DNA of 64,000 nucleotides from Solitalea lacus (GTDB lineage: Bacteria > Bacteroidota > Bacteroidia > Sphingobacteriales > Sphingobacteriaceae). Under the pieces are notes generated by a model. That model did not search any database and had not been told where the DNA came from. It saw only the letters and a list, made by a program, of their open reading frames with translations. Of the stretch, positions 16,220-25,083 are shown piece by piece. The stretch lies in the NCBI RefSeq assembly GCF_022014595.1, contig NZ_CP091740.1, forward strand, positions 62,001 through 126,000. The letters are read 5' to 3'. A program made the position numbers and the translations under genes. The stretch's first letter is position 1; each line of letters starts with the position of its first letter.

Positions 16220-17281
16220 ATGACTTATCAACTTAAACACGATGCAATAGAGTTGCTGAAAAAGCTGATTTCTATTCAATCGTTTAGTAAGGAAGAAGAT
16301 CAAACAGGAGATGTAATTGAAGCATTTTTGAAAGAACGCAGCGTTTTTACATTCCGTAAGATCCATAATATCTGGGCTTTTAATAAACATTATGATCCTA
16401 AAAAGCCAACCGTGCTGTTAAACTCGCACCACGATACTGTAAAGCCTAATAAAGGATATACAAAGGATCCATTTAGCCCAATTGTTGAAGATGGTAAATT
16501 ATACGGTTTAGGCAGTAATGATGCCGGCGGATGTTTAGTATCATTAATGGCTACCTTCCTTTATTTCCATGAAAAGGAAGATTTAAAGTATAACATTGCT
16601 TTTGCAGCATCGGCAGAAGAAGAAATATCAGGCTATAATGGCATTGAATTAATCGTTCCTGAACTAGGTCCGGTTGAATTTGCTATTGTTGGTGAACCCA
16701 CACAAATGCATTTAGCCATTGCCGAAAAGGGTTTAATGGTATGCGACTGTGTGGCCTACGGAAGATCAGGACATGCTGCACGTGAGGAGGGTGACAATGC
16801 TATTTACAAAGCCATTAAAGACATTCAATGGCTCAGCACGTACCAGTTCCCAAAGGTATCTCCGTTTATGGGGCCTATAAAAATGTCCGTTACCATAATT
16901 AATGCAGGCTCTCAGCATAATGTTGTTCCGGATCGCTGTGAATTTACTGTTGATATACGGGTAACAGAGCAATATACTCATGAAGAACTATTGGAAACTG
17001 TTAGGGCTAACGTAAGCAGTGAAGTAACGCCTCGTTCAATGCGAATGCGCTCATCATCAATTGCAGAAACTCACCCCATCGTACAAGCTGGATTAACCTT
17101 AGGAAGAACCACCTATGGCTCTCCTACTACTTCTGACCAGGCATTGATTCCTGTGCCGTCGTTAAAGCTTGGTCCCGGTGATTCTGCTCGTTCGCACACC
17201 GCTGACGAATACATTTATTTGAACGAAATAGAAGAAGGGATTGACCTGTATATAAAAATATTAGAGCAAGTAGTATGTTAG
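16220..17281 (+). CDS. argE: M20 family deacylase of the arginine pathway (ArgE-type)
   Basis: A 353-residue zinc hydrolase expected to remove the acyl group from N-acylcitrulline, the product of ArgF'. Metal ligands of the M20 family are visible: LLNSHHDTV (His, Asp), GLGSNDAGGC (bridging Asp), AASAEEEISG (catalytic Glu pair), GEPTQM and the late LGPGDSARSHTADE His. A dimerisation domain lies around 170-280 (GRSGHAAREEGDNA). In the acylated-citrulline route this step gives citrulline for ArgG. Substrate is inferred from context. Confidence 0.9.
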   Translation: MTYQLKHDAIELLKKLISIQSFSKEEDQTGDVIEAFLKERSVFTFRKIHNIWAFNKHYDPKKPTVLLNSHHDTVKPNKGYTKDPFSPIVEDGKLYGLGSNDAGGCLVSLMATFLYFHEKEDLKYNIAFAASAEEEISGYNGIELIVPELGPVEFAIVGEPTQMHLAIAEKGLMVCDCVAYGRSGHAAREEGDNAIYKAIKDIQWLSTYQFPKVSPFMGPIKMSVTIINAGSQHNVVPDRCEFTVDIRVTEQYTHEELLETVRANVSSEVTPRSMRMRSSSIAETHPIVQAGLTLGRTTYGSPTTSDQALIPVPSLKLGPGDSARSHTADEYIYLNEIEEGIDLYIKILEQVVC

Positions 17282-17391
17282 ATTAGAGAGTACGAATTAC
17301 AAGTTTAATAACGCTGATTCCTGTATATTAATTAAATTAGAATTATAGCTAGCTCGTTATTTTAAACCCGTATCCCCATCATTAATTCAAC

Positions 17392-18210
17392 ATGCTAAAA
17401 GAAAAATACTTGCACGGTTTCTCAAAAACGGAACAAGAGCGATTAATGCGTCAGGCTCGTTTTTTGGAAAACTATATCTATCACGATATTGATTTATCGT
17501 CTGTAGAAAACCTGTTGGAAGTGGGTAGCGGAGTCGGTGCTCAAAGTGAAATTTTACTAAGAAGGTTTCCTAGAGCACAACTAACATGTATCGATTTTTC
17601 GGAAACACAAATTGCTACCGCTCAACAATATTTAGGGCATAATGCAGTTGCAAAGGGCCGGTATGAAATAAAACAAATGGATGCAACCGATATGGATTTT
17701 GCATCAAATGAAAAATTTGACGGAGCATTTTTGTGCTGGGTATTGGAACATATTCCTAACCCGGTAAAAGTACTTTCAGAGATAAGAAGGGTTCTTAAGC
17801 CAGGTAGTGTGGTGTACTTGACGGAAGTATTGAACTCGAGTTTTTTTCTCGACCCTTACTCACCTAGTACTTGGCAATATTGGATGCGTTATAACGATTT
17901 GCAGTACGACATGGGTGGAGATCCGTTTATTGGGGCCAAGCTTGGCAATATGCTGCAAAGTGTGGGTTATACGAATATTCAAACAATGGTTAAAACCATT
18001 CACCTGGATAATCGTCAGCCAGGCAAAAGGGCTGAAATGATTAATTTCTGGGCTGATTTATTAATGAGTGGCATGCCAAATTTAATTGAGTCAGGCTATG
18101 TAGAACCTGAAATTGCTGAAAAAGTAAAAGAGGAAATGAAAACTGTTGCCAAAAACCCTAACGCAGTATTTTTTTATTCGTTTGTGCAGGCAAAAGCACA
18201 TACTTCGTGA
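17392..18210 (+). CDS. Class I SAM-dependent methyltransferase
   Basis: A 272-residue methyltransferase with motif I LLEVGSGVGAQSE (about 41-53), the acidic SAM ribose ligand in LTCIDFSETQI, motif II-like GAFLCWVLEHIPNP and motif III VLKPGSVVYLTEV. The C-terminal half is unusual and may define the substrate. It sits inside the arginine operon, 110 bp after argE and 83 bp before argH. No arginine-pathway methylation is known, so its job is open; small-molecule methylation is the likeliest class. Confidence 0.88.
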   Translation: MLKEKYLHGFSKTEQERLMRQARFLENYIYHDIDLSSVENLLEVGSGVGAQSEILLRRFPRAQLTCIDFSETQIATAQQYLGHNAVAKGRYEIKQMDATDMDFASNEKFDGAFLCWVLEHIPNPVKVLSEIRRVLKPGSVVYLTEVLNSSFFLDPYSPSTWQYWMRYNDLQYDMGGDPFIGAKLGNMLQSVGYTNIQTMVKTIHLDNRQPGKRAEMINFWADLLMSGMPNLIESGYVEPEIAEKVKEEMKTVAKNPNAVFFYSFVQAKAHTS

Positions 18211-18230
18211 ATTTGAGATTGAAACCATGG

Positions 18231-18278
18231 AGATTTGAAAATTATCCATTGCTCAATGGGTATAATCAATTCAAATCT
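18231..18278 (+). repeat. Intergenic inverted repeat before argH
   Basis: AGATTTGAA (18231-18239) and TTCAAATCT (18270-18278) form a 9-bp inverted repeat with a 30-base spacer, sharing its core with the argG-argC repeat. Confidence 0.6.
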
Positions 18279-18293
18279 TTCTAATACTAAAAG

Positions 18294-19625
18294 ATGAAAC
18301 TCTGGGCTAAAAACACCAACGTACAAAAAGAAGTAGAACAGTTTACAGTAGGTAACGATCGGGAGTTAGATATGTATCTGGCGCCATTTGATGTTTTGGG
18401 CTCTATTGCACATATCACCATGCTAGAAAGCATAGGTTTATTGAGCAAAGAGGACCTTTCAACCTTAAAAAAAGAACTGGTAAAAATATATAGTGAAATT
18501 GAACATGGAGAGTTTAAAATAGAAGAAGGAATTGAAGACGTTCACTCACAGGTTGAATATTTGTTAACTCAACGCATTGGAGATGCCGGCAAAAAGATTC
18601 ATAGTGGACGGTCGCGTAACGATCAGGTTCTGGTAGACATCAAACAATACTTGCGTTATGAATTAATGCAGGTTGTTTCCCATGTCAAGCAGTTGTTTGA
18701 AACTTTGCAGCGATTAAGCGAAGAACACAAAGAGAAGCTAATGCCAGGCTATACGCATCTGCAAATAGCTATGCCTTCATCTTTTGGGCTCTGGTTTGGA
18801 GCTTATGCCGAGTCATTGGTTGATGACATGGAGCTGCTCCTCGCAGCTTACAAAGTCGCCAATAAAAATCCATTAGGCTCTGCTGCCGGTTACGGTTCAT
18901 CTTTCCCGCTTAACCGTACCATGACCACTGAGCTTTTGGGTTTTGGTGCACTGAATCATAACGTCGTATATGCACAGATGACAAGAGGCAAATCGGAAAA
19001 AATTGTTTCAATGGCATTGGCCTCTGTTGCTACAACCCTGTCGAAATTTGCTTACGATGTTTGTTTATACATCAGCCAGAACTTTGGATTTATTAGTTTT
19101 CCGGATCATTTAACAACCGGTTCAAGCATTATGCCGCACAAAAAGAATCCGGATGTATTTGAGTTGATCAGGGCAAAATGCAATAAGCTGCAAGGGCTTC
19201 CCAATGACTTAACTTTACTCACCAATAACCTGCCATCCGGATACTTCCGTGATATGCAAATTACCAAAGCCCTTATAATCCCGGCTTTTGAAGAACTAAC
19301 CGACTGCCTGCAAATTTGCAACTACATGTTGCAGCATATCACTTGCAATGATAATATCACTCGTGATGAAAAGTATAAGTATATTTTCAGTGTTGAAGTG
19401 GTAAATAACCTGGTATTGCAAGGAGTGCCTTTCCGCGAAGCCTATAAAAACGTAGGTTTGGCTATTGAGGACGGTAATTTTGAGGTGCCGGAAAGTATCA
19501 ATCATACCCACGAAGGCAGTATCGGCAATTTGTGCACTGCTCAAATTAAGGCTGCTATGGAAAAGGTGATCTCAGGATTTGAGTTCGAAAAGGTAGAAAT
19601 GGCTGTTGAGAAGCTTTTAGCATAA
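18294..19625 (+). CDS. argH: Argininosuccinate lyase
   Basis: A 443-residue lyase that splits argininosuccinate to arginine and fumarate, the last step of the pathway. The superfamily signature GSSIMPHKKNPDVFE is near residue 277, HSGRSRNDQVLVD near 103, and the His of PGYTHLQIAMPS near 153 is the catalytic acid-base region. Length is near the usual 450-460. It closes the operon and is followed by a strong bidirectional terminator. Confidence 0.96.
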   Translation: MKLWAKNTNVQKEVEQFTVGNDRELDMYLAPFDVLGSIAHITMLESIGLLSKEDLSTLKKELVKIYSEIEHGEFKIEEGIEDVHSQVEYLLTQRIGDAGKKIHSGRSRNDQVLVDIKQYLRYELMQVVSHVKQLFETLQRLSEEHKEKLMPGYTHLQIAMPSSFGLWFGAYAESLVDDMELLLAAYKVANKNPLGSAAGYGSSFPLNRTMTTELLGFGALNHNVVYAQMTRGKSEKIVSMALASVATTLSKFAYDVCLYISQNFGFISFPDHLTTGSSIMPHKKNPDVFELIRAKCNKLQGLPNDLTLLTNNLPSGYFRDMQITKALIIPAFEELTDCLQICNYMLQHITCNDNITRDEKYKYIFSVEVVNNLVLQGVPFREAYKNVGLAIEDGNFEVPESINHTHEGSIGNLCTAQIKAAMEKVISGFEFEKVEMAVEKLLA

Positions 19626-19636
19626 GCATAACTCTT

Positions 19637-19684
19637 AAACTAAAAAGGGTCTTGCATAATTCATTTGCAAGACCCTTTTAGTTT
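19637..19684. terminator. Bidirectional terminator between argH and the M61 peptidase gene
   Basis: AAACTAAAAAGGGTCTTGCA and its near-perfect complement (one bulged A) form a ~19-bp stem, with A and T tracts giving a U-run in both directions. It lies between convergent genes and overlaps the stop of the peptidase gene by two bases. Confidence 0.88.
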
Positions 19685-21533
19685 AGTAACCGAGCTTCAT
19701 TTTTGACTCAAGCCATTCCTTCCTTAAATTCTTCATCTCTTCAGAAACATCCAAGCCGGCATTTTCATAAGTTATCACCTCCCAACGAGGGTTTTCCTGA
19801 AGTACCACTTCTGAATTCTTCTTCATCCCACGGTGAACAAATTCCACCGATAGTTTATCGCCTGGTTTTTGACTTACCAATATACTCTGTAAATCATTAG
19901 GGCCTTTAATTTGTTTACCATCCAAGCTTACAATCACATCGTTTATATCAATTCCTGCATTATATATAGGTGATCCATGTTGTGTGACAGATGTGATCAA
20001 TAAACTTCCATTTTCAATCGGCTGAGATCCAAAATTCCCTATCCAGGCTCTGCCTGGAGCAGACTTACGCAATAATAATCCTGCTTTACCTAATAATTTC
20101 TCATAGTTATTCTTTTCTGCCTTATAGATATACCGATTAAAAAAATCATCAGTAAAGGTTTTATTATTCGTGTATTGGGCTAAAAGACTTTGCAAATCAT
20201 CGCAAGTATAAGGCAGCTCGTTTTTACCATGCTTTTGCCAAACCAATTTCATATAATCATCTAAATTCAAGTTTTTAAATTCGGTTCTTAATCTTAAATC
20301 AAGTGCTAACGCTGTAGCCTCTCCGTACGGATAGTAAGAAACGAACATATTGGGGTAATTGGTTTCATCTATTGCAACACCGGCATCCACAAACACCGCT
20401 TGATTACTCATTGTTACAGGCGAATATTTTTGAGCCCCGGGCATTACCAACACACTATTAATGCAGTTGTTTAAACGCATGCAATATTCATCAATTAAAT
20501 AAAAACCAGCTCGCTTAAGTAGCAAAGTACCGTAATAACTAGTAAAACCCTCAGCAAACCATAACTCATCACTCATGTTTGCATGTTCAAAATTGAACGG
20601 CTCTAATGACTTCGGCCTAATACGCTCCACATTCCATTGATGAAAAAATTCATGAGAAAGGGTTCCTAATAAGTTTTTCTCATTTCCAGAGAATGTATTT
20701 GGGACTGTAATAATTGTTGAATTCCGATGCTCCATTCCATCTCCGTCTACAAACTGATTAACATTTTGTATAAAGGTATAATGACCGAAATCATAGTTAG
20801 GAAACTCACCAAAAACCAGCTGTTGCTCTAACACCAAACGTTTCACCATTTTAGTGTAATTATCAACTTCAGAGTCATTAGCGGAGGTGTTCAAAGCCAA
20901 ACTAATAGTTTGTTCTTTTCCATCTGGATTTTTCACCTTCCAACTACGTTGAAAATGATTGCTCAATTCAGTTGGACTATCCATAAAATACTGAAGATTT
21001 GGGGCCTGATACAGCCCATTAGATAGCGGTTTCAGCTGAGATGCCACCTTCCAATTTAGCCCTTCGGGAATATTAAACTTCACTTCAATTGGATTCCCTT
21101 CTCTGCCTTTTGTCCACATAAACGCAGCTGGAATATTCAAATGGGCTTGTGTTTCATCAATATCAGCATAAGTACCATCAGCACGAACGCCAAATAAAGT
21201 ATAGTTTAACCTGACAGCTCCATTGTGTCCAATAATTTCATATACATCACCTTGTAAGCGCTTTACCCTTAATTCTCTCCCCGCAGGGTCATATGCTCTC
21301 ACATTATAAATATTTTTACCAAACTCATGTGTTGCATAGCGTCCCGGAGAAGAGCGGCTAGCCCTAAACTGAACAGCCCCAGGCTTCAACTCCTTTACCA
21401 ACAAACTAATTTCAGCTTCATGATGTTTATAGTTCGGAAAAGAGACTTCGTATTGAGTAATTTGAGCCCATACTGGAGTTGTAATAAAAAAAGACAGCAG
21501 TGTAATAAAGGCAGTTAAGTATTTAATTTTCAT
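19683..21533 (-). CDS. M61 family metallopeptidase with PDZ domain
   Basis: A 616-residue exported peptidase of the glycyl-aminopeptidase type. The start at 21533 (MKIKYLTAFITLLSFFITTP) gives a clean signal peptide; an upstream ATG at 21566 adds 11 residues ahead of it. The zinc site is HEFFHQWNVERIRP with the third ligand Glu in LWFAEGFTSYYG. The N-terminal ~250 residues form the family beta-domain, and a PDZ domain lies near residues 500-580 (ITSVTQHGSPIYNAGIDINDVI). Members cleave N-terminal Gly or Ala from peptides. Confidence 0.92.
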   Translation of the reverse strand: MKIKYLTAFITLLSFFITTPVWAQITQYEVSFPNYKHHEAEISLLVKELKPGAVQFRASRSSPGRYATHEFGKNIYNVRAYDPAGRELRVKRLQGDVYEIIGHNGAVRLNYTLFGVRADGTYADIDETQAHLNIPAAFMWTKGREGNPIEVKFNIPEGLNWKVASQLKPLSNGLYQAPNLQYFMDSPTELSNHFQRSWKVKNPDGKEQTISLALNTSANDSEVDNYTKMVKRLVLEQQLVFGEFPNYDFGHYTFIQNVNQFVDGDGMEHRNSTIITVPNTFSGNEKNLLGTLSHEFFHQWNVERIRPKSLEPFNFEHANMSDELWFAEGFTSYYGTLLLKRAGFYLIDEYCMRLNNCINSVLVMPGAQKYSPVTMSNQAVFVDAGVAIDETNYPNMFVSYYPYGEATALALDLRLRTEFKNLNLDDYMKLVWQKHGKNELPYTCDDLQSLLAQYTNNKTFTDDFFNRYIYKAEKNNYEKLLGKAGLLLRKSAPGRAWIGNFGSQPIENGSLLITSVTQHGSPIYNAGIDINDVIVSLDGKQIKGPNDLQSILVSQKPGDKLSVEFVHRGMKKNSEVVLQENPRWEVITYENAGLDVSEEMKNLRKEWLESKMKLGY

Positions 21534-21590
21534 ATGTATGTGGTTGTTGTACCAATTACTTTGCAAAACGAATGTTGTTTTTTAAACTTG

Positions 21591-21598
21591 TATCTTTG
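21591..21598 (+). promoter_or_regulatory. Candidate -7 box for the rhodanese gene
   Basis: TATCTTTG is a perfect match to the Bacteroidota -7 consensus TAnnTTTG and lies about 94 bp upstream of the ATG at 21692, in a divergent intergenic region. No clear -33 box is seen at the expected distance. Confidence 0.45.
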
Positions 21599-21691
21599 TA
21601 AATCCTAAACTAAAACAAAACAATCTAAAATGAAATTAGTCGTCTGTACTAATTTTATAACTAGATTTAACTTAATTAATACTAAAAAAAG

Positions 21692-22009
21692 ATGAAAGAA
21701 ATCACAGTACAAGAGTTAAAGCAAAAAATAGATAACCAAGAAGATTTTCAGCTAATTGATGTTCGTGAAGAATTTGAATATCAGGATGCAAATATTGGAG
21801 GTACCTTAATTCCATTAGGTAATATTTTGTTAGAATCAGACAAAATCTCAAAAGATAAAGATGTGGTGGTTCACTGCCGTAGTGGCAAACGTAGTGCTGC
21901 TGCCATCATGCAGTTAGAACAACAATTTGGCTTTACTAATCTCGCTAACTTACAAGGTGGTATTTTGGCTTGGGCTGCCGAAATTGACCCGAGTTTAAAA
22001 GTAAGCTAA
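21692..22009 (+). CDS. Single-domain rhodanese-like protein
   Basis: A 105-residue rhodanese-fold protein. The active loop is VVHCRSGKRSAAA, with Cys near residue 69 able to carry persulfide sulfur, and the N-terminal QLIDVREEFEYQDANIGGTLIPLG is the CH2A signature. It probably moves sulfane sulfur in the cytoplasm. It precedes a small membrane protein gene by 5 bp and shares its terminator. Confidence 0.93.
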   Translation: MKEITVQELKQKIDNQEDFQLIDVREEFEYQDANIGGTLIPLGNILLESDKISKDKDVVVHCRSGKRSAAAIMQLEQQFGFTNLANLQGGILAWAAEIDPSLKVS

Positions 22010-22014
22010 AAGCT

Positions 22015-22203
22015 ATGGGCAAGAAAGTTCTTTTAAATACCTGCATTACCATTATGTTGTTCATTTCCTTCATTATGCTATTATATACATTTGAAGCGCG
22101 CAACTGGATTCATGTAAGTATTTCTGCAATTGCTTTTTTAGCTTTCCTGGCCATCAAAGTTATGTATGTGCGTAACGTGCATCAGGAACTTAAAAGAAAG
22201 TAA
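22015..22203 (+). CDS. Small two-helix membrane protein
   Basis: A 62-residue protein with two membrane helices (about 5-25 and 33-50) and a basic C-terminus VHQELKRK. It is 5 bp downstream of the rhodanese gene and ahead of a strong terminator, so the two form a bicistronic unit. The function is not recognised. Confidence 0.72.
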   Translation: MGKKVLLNTCITIMLFISFIMLLYTFEARNWIHVSISAIAFLAFLAIKVMYVRNVHQELKRK

Positions 22204-22220
22204 GCGTTAAATAAATAGTT

Positions 22221-22259
22221 AAAAAAGGTAAGCTGGTTTAAAATCTGCTTACCTTTTTT
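22221..22259 (+). terminator. Intrinsic terminator after the rhodanese operon
   Basis: AAAAAAGGTAAGC (22221-22233) and GCTTACCTTTTTT (22247-22259) form a perfect 13-bp stem with a 13-base loop and a terminal T-run. Confidence 0.88.
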
Positions 22260-22379
22260 GTTTTATTCACAATTAACCGTTAAATATTAGCTTAAAAGCC
22301 ATCTTTTTTCTTTAGATTTAAGAGAAGAGTTAAGAGGATCATCTCTTCTATCCTTTAATATCTAAATTTAAGATCTGTT

Positions 22380-22835
22380 ATGAAAAACAATCTATTTAAC
22401 TACCTATCAGCATTGCTATTTGTTACCATCACGTCTTGCGGCAGCACTAAAGATGCATCAATTAACAATACCCGTTGGGAACTCAATGAAGTAGAAGGAG
22501 TGGTGATTGATTACATTGTTAACCCTAAAGCCCAAATATTTCTAACCTTCGACGAATCTCAGAATAAATTTAGTGGATCAACAGGCTGCAACACCATTGG
22601 CGGCAAGCTTACTACTGAAGGCTCCAAAATGCACCTAGCAGATATCTTCTCAACCCAAATGGCTTGTCCTAAAATGCAGGCTGAACGGGAATACCTCCGA
22701 TTGCTTGAAACAGTTGACAATTACAAATTAAACGGCAAAAAACTCATTCTTTATCAGGGCACAAAGCAAATTGCATCATACACCCGCAGTAAAAATCCAG
22801 TACCGCCTATACCTCCTGCAACTAAACCTAATTAA
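22380..22835 (+). CDS. META domain (HslJ-like) lipoprotein
   Basis: A 151-residue lipoprotein with signal and lipobox ITSC near residue 20. The META domain is seen as NNTRWELNEVEGV (about 29-41), SGSTGCNTIGGKL and FSTQMACPKMQAEREYL, the pattern of HslJ-like proteins linked to outer-membrane stress and novobiocin resistance in E. coli. The C-terminus is Pro-rich. Its stop overlaps the stop of the convergent PAP2 gene by four bases. Confidence 0.86.
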   Translation: MKNNLFNYLSALLFVTITSCGSTKDASINNTRWELNEVEGVVIDYIVNPKAQIFLTFDESQNKFSGSTGCNTIGGKLTTEGSKMHLADIFSTQMACPKMQAEREYLRLLETVDNYKLNGKKLILYQGTKQIASYTRSKNPVPPIPPATKPN

Positions 22836-23455
22836 ATACTTAGCCTCATTTTGTTAAATTGGTGTTCATTTACAGCATAAATGCTTAATATGGTAACCGT
22901 AATCCCAATGTATGAACCAGTACTAACATCACTCAAAAAGTGCTGGGCTAAGTACACTCTGGAATAACCTACCAGAGCTGCCAGAAACAGGATTAATAAT
23001 CCCCATCGCTTATCGTTAACCATGTTTACAAGCAAGAAAGCCATACTAAATGCCGATGCAGTATGACCAGAGGGAAATGAGTTAGTATGATGCACATTAA
23101 CCCAATCACATAAATGCAGATGAGCAACATCCTGAAAATGATCTAAGGGGCGCGGTTCTACCATCAATCGTTTAAGCAATTGAACCACAAAAGTTGTAGC
23201 AACAAAACTGCATAAAGAAATATAAAACCATTTACGGTCAATAAAATAACAAACAGCAATCAGCAGCAAATAGCAAATACCATCTCCTAAATAGGTTATC
23301 AACCAAAAGAAATAATCAAACACCTTAGTATGGTTGCTATTTATCGACATAAAGGTTCCATCCTTACCATAAACATTCAAAAAAAACAATGTTAAAACCA
23401 GCAGGAAGGTATAGCCACAAAGGAACAGGCGATTTCTATACAATAAGCTTTCCAT
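22832..23455 (-). CDS. PAP2 family membrane phosphatase
   Basis: A 207-residue integral-membrane phosphatase. All three family motifs are present: KRLMVEPRP, PSGHTASAF and SRVYLAQHFLSD, the last with the catalytic His and Asp. About five to six membrane helices surround them. Relatives remove phosphate from undecaprenyl diphosphate, phosphatidate or lipid A. It is 4 bp downstream of a GT39 gene, which favours a role in lipid A or carrier-lipid processing. The exact substrate is inferred only. Confidence 0.92.
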   Translation of the reverse strand: MESLLYRNRLFLCGYTFLLVLTLFFLNVYGKDGTFMSINSNHTKVFDYFFWLITYLGDGICYLLLIAVCYFIDRKWFYISLCSFVATTFVVQLLKRLMVEPRPLDHFQDVAHLHLCDWVNVHHTNSFPSGHTASAFSMAFLLVNMVNDKRWGLLILFLAALVGYSRVYLAQHFLSDVSTGSYIGITVTILSIYAVNEHQFNKMRLSI

Positions 23456-23459
23456 GATA

Positions 23460-25040
23460 TTATTTAGCTAAAATTACAGACACAGGCGATTCAAACAGAT
23501 CCTTTCCTTCAAATAACACTTTAAGTTTAAGTGCGCTTAAATCTTTTTCAAACTCCTTGCGGGTGATCACCCTGGCATTTGGATTTCCTTGAAGAAACCT
23601 ACTTAACGAATCTTTATCTTCAAACAATTGCACAGTCTCTGCTAAGTAAAAATTAAATGCCGGATTATAGCGTTTATAAGCACATATGGGAGAATTCGAA
23701 TCCAATAAATGTTTTGATCTGCTAACCGGATTTTCAGAATACACATTAGGATATATCCACCCCATAAACAACAGATTCATGCAGATAAAAGCCGTTGCCA
23801 TTGCATAGATTCCCTTATCCCACTCGCTTTTATTAAAGTACCATAACGAAAAAATTGCCCCAGCTGTAAGAATAGTAAACCACCAGGCCAACTCCGAATG
23901 ATTTCGAATAGGAGCTTCAGAGCGGATGATAAAATAAAGAGCAAAGGGCAAGGCAAAGAATAGAATCACGTTGAAGAAGGACGATAGCTTGACTGACTTG
24001 GGGTTGTATTGGGCAATAGCACTTAAAAAGTTTCCTATTAGCACCGCACAAAACGGATAGGCCGGCATTGTATAGTTTGGCAGTTTAGTTTCTGATATTG
24101 TAAAAAAAACTACATAGACTAAAGCTGAAATACTGCAAAACTGAATAAAAGGATGGCCAAATGTTCGATACGATTGTTTAACTGTTTGTACAATGAAAGT
24201 TGAGAAAGGCAACAAACCGATAAAAACAAAAATTGCAGTTAATCCAAAGAAACCTCCATGGCCTTCTTTAATTTCGGAAAACCGGTTTAAGTTATGTTCC
24301 AGAAAAAATCCCTTTGTCCAAGCACTATCTGTAGCAATATGAACCGCAATGTACCAAGGGGCTGCAATCAACAGAATGATGAACAAGCCTACAAAAGGTT
24401 GTAGCTCCCCAAAAATTGTTTTTAAAGTAAACCGATGCTGAAAGAGCAGAAAGATGAATACAATTAATACGGGTAAAAAAAGGGCAACCGGACCTTTGGT
24501 TAATGTTCCACATCCTAGCAGTGCATAAAATAGGTACAACCACCCTTTAGATTTTGTTTCCAGAAATGTATAAACTGAAAACATCGCAGTAGATACAAAG
24601 AAAATCAGATAAGGATCAGGTACTGCCAGGTGGAATTCCAGATTCAGGTTAATTGACACTAACCACACTAATGCAGCAAAAAACGCTGTTTTTTCGCCTA
24701 AAAACCGACGTGTAAACCAAAACAGAATCAACACTGTAAATACCCCGAATACCGCTGAGAAGAAACGTGCCGAGAACTCATTTACTCCAAACAATTTATA
24801 GGCACAAATCATAAAGAAATAATGCAAAGGAGGTTTATCGGTTCGTAATTCATTGTTGAAGGTAGGTGTAATCCAATCACTCCGCAACATCATCTCCCGG
24901 GCGCATTGAGCATTTTTTGCCTCATCTAAAATATAAACAGGTGTTTTACCCAAATGAAAAAAATAACTTACAACAGCCAACACTATGACCAGTATTAACA
25001 AATTATTATTAGTGTTATTTCTTAATAAGGATTTACTCAT
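23460..25040 (-). CDS. GT39/ArnT-like membrane glycosyltransferase
   Basis: A 526-residue polytopic membrane protein of the PMT/ArnT superfamily. The catalytic first periplasmic loop has DEAKNAQCAREMM (Asp-Glu near residue 39) and RTDKPPLHYFF, as in lipid A aminoarabinose and galacturonic-acid transferases. About 11-12 membrane helices follow, then a C-terminal periplasmic domain of ~120 residues. Such enzymes move a sugar from a polyprenyl-phosphate donor to an envelope acceptor. Neighbouring PAP2, epimerase and GT2 genes fit this. Confidence 0.88.
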   Translation of the reverse strand: MSKSLLRNNTNNNLLILVIVLAVVSYFFHLGKTPVYILDEAKNAQCAREMMLRSDWITPTFNNELRTDKPPLHYFFMICAYKLFGVNEFSARFFSAVFGVFTVLILFWFTRRFLGEKTAFFAALVWLVSINLNLEFHLAVPDPYLIFFVSTAMFSVYTFLETKSKGWLYLFYALLGCGTLTKGPVALFLPVLIVFIFLLFQHRFTLKTIFGELQPFVGLFIILLIAAPWYIAVHIATDSAWTKGFFLEHNLNRFSEIKEGHGGFFGLTAIFVFIGLLPFSTFIVQTVKQSYRTFGHPFIQFCSISALVYVVFFTISETKLPNYTMPAYPFCAVLIGNFLSAIAQYNPKSVKLSSFFNVILFFALPFALYFIIRSEAPIRNHSELAWWFTILTAGAIFSLWYFNKSEWDKGIYAMATAFICMNLLFMGWIYPNVYSENPVSRSKHLLDSNSPICAYKRYNPAFNFYLAETVQLFEDKDSLSRFLQGNPNARVITRKEFEKDLSALKLKVLFEGKDLFESPVSVILAK

Positions 25041-25046
25041 TCAAGT

Positions 25047-25054
25047 TATATTTG
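25047..25054 (+). promoter_or_regulatory. Candidate -7 box for the epimerase gene
   Basis: TATATTTG fits TAnnTTTG and lies 29 bp before the ATG at 25084 in the 43-bp divergent gap. No convincing -33 box was found. Confidence 0.35.
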
Positions 25055-25083
25055 ATAGTAGCAATTATAGCGCAAAACATTAG

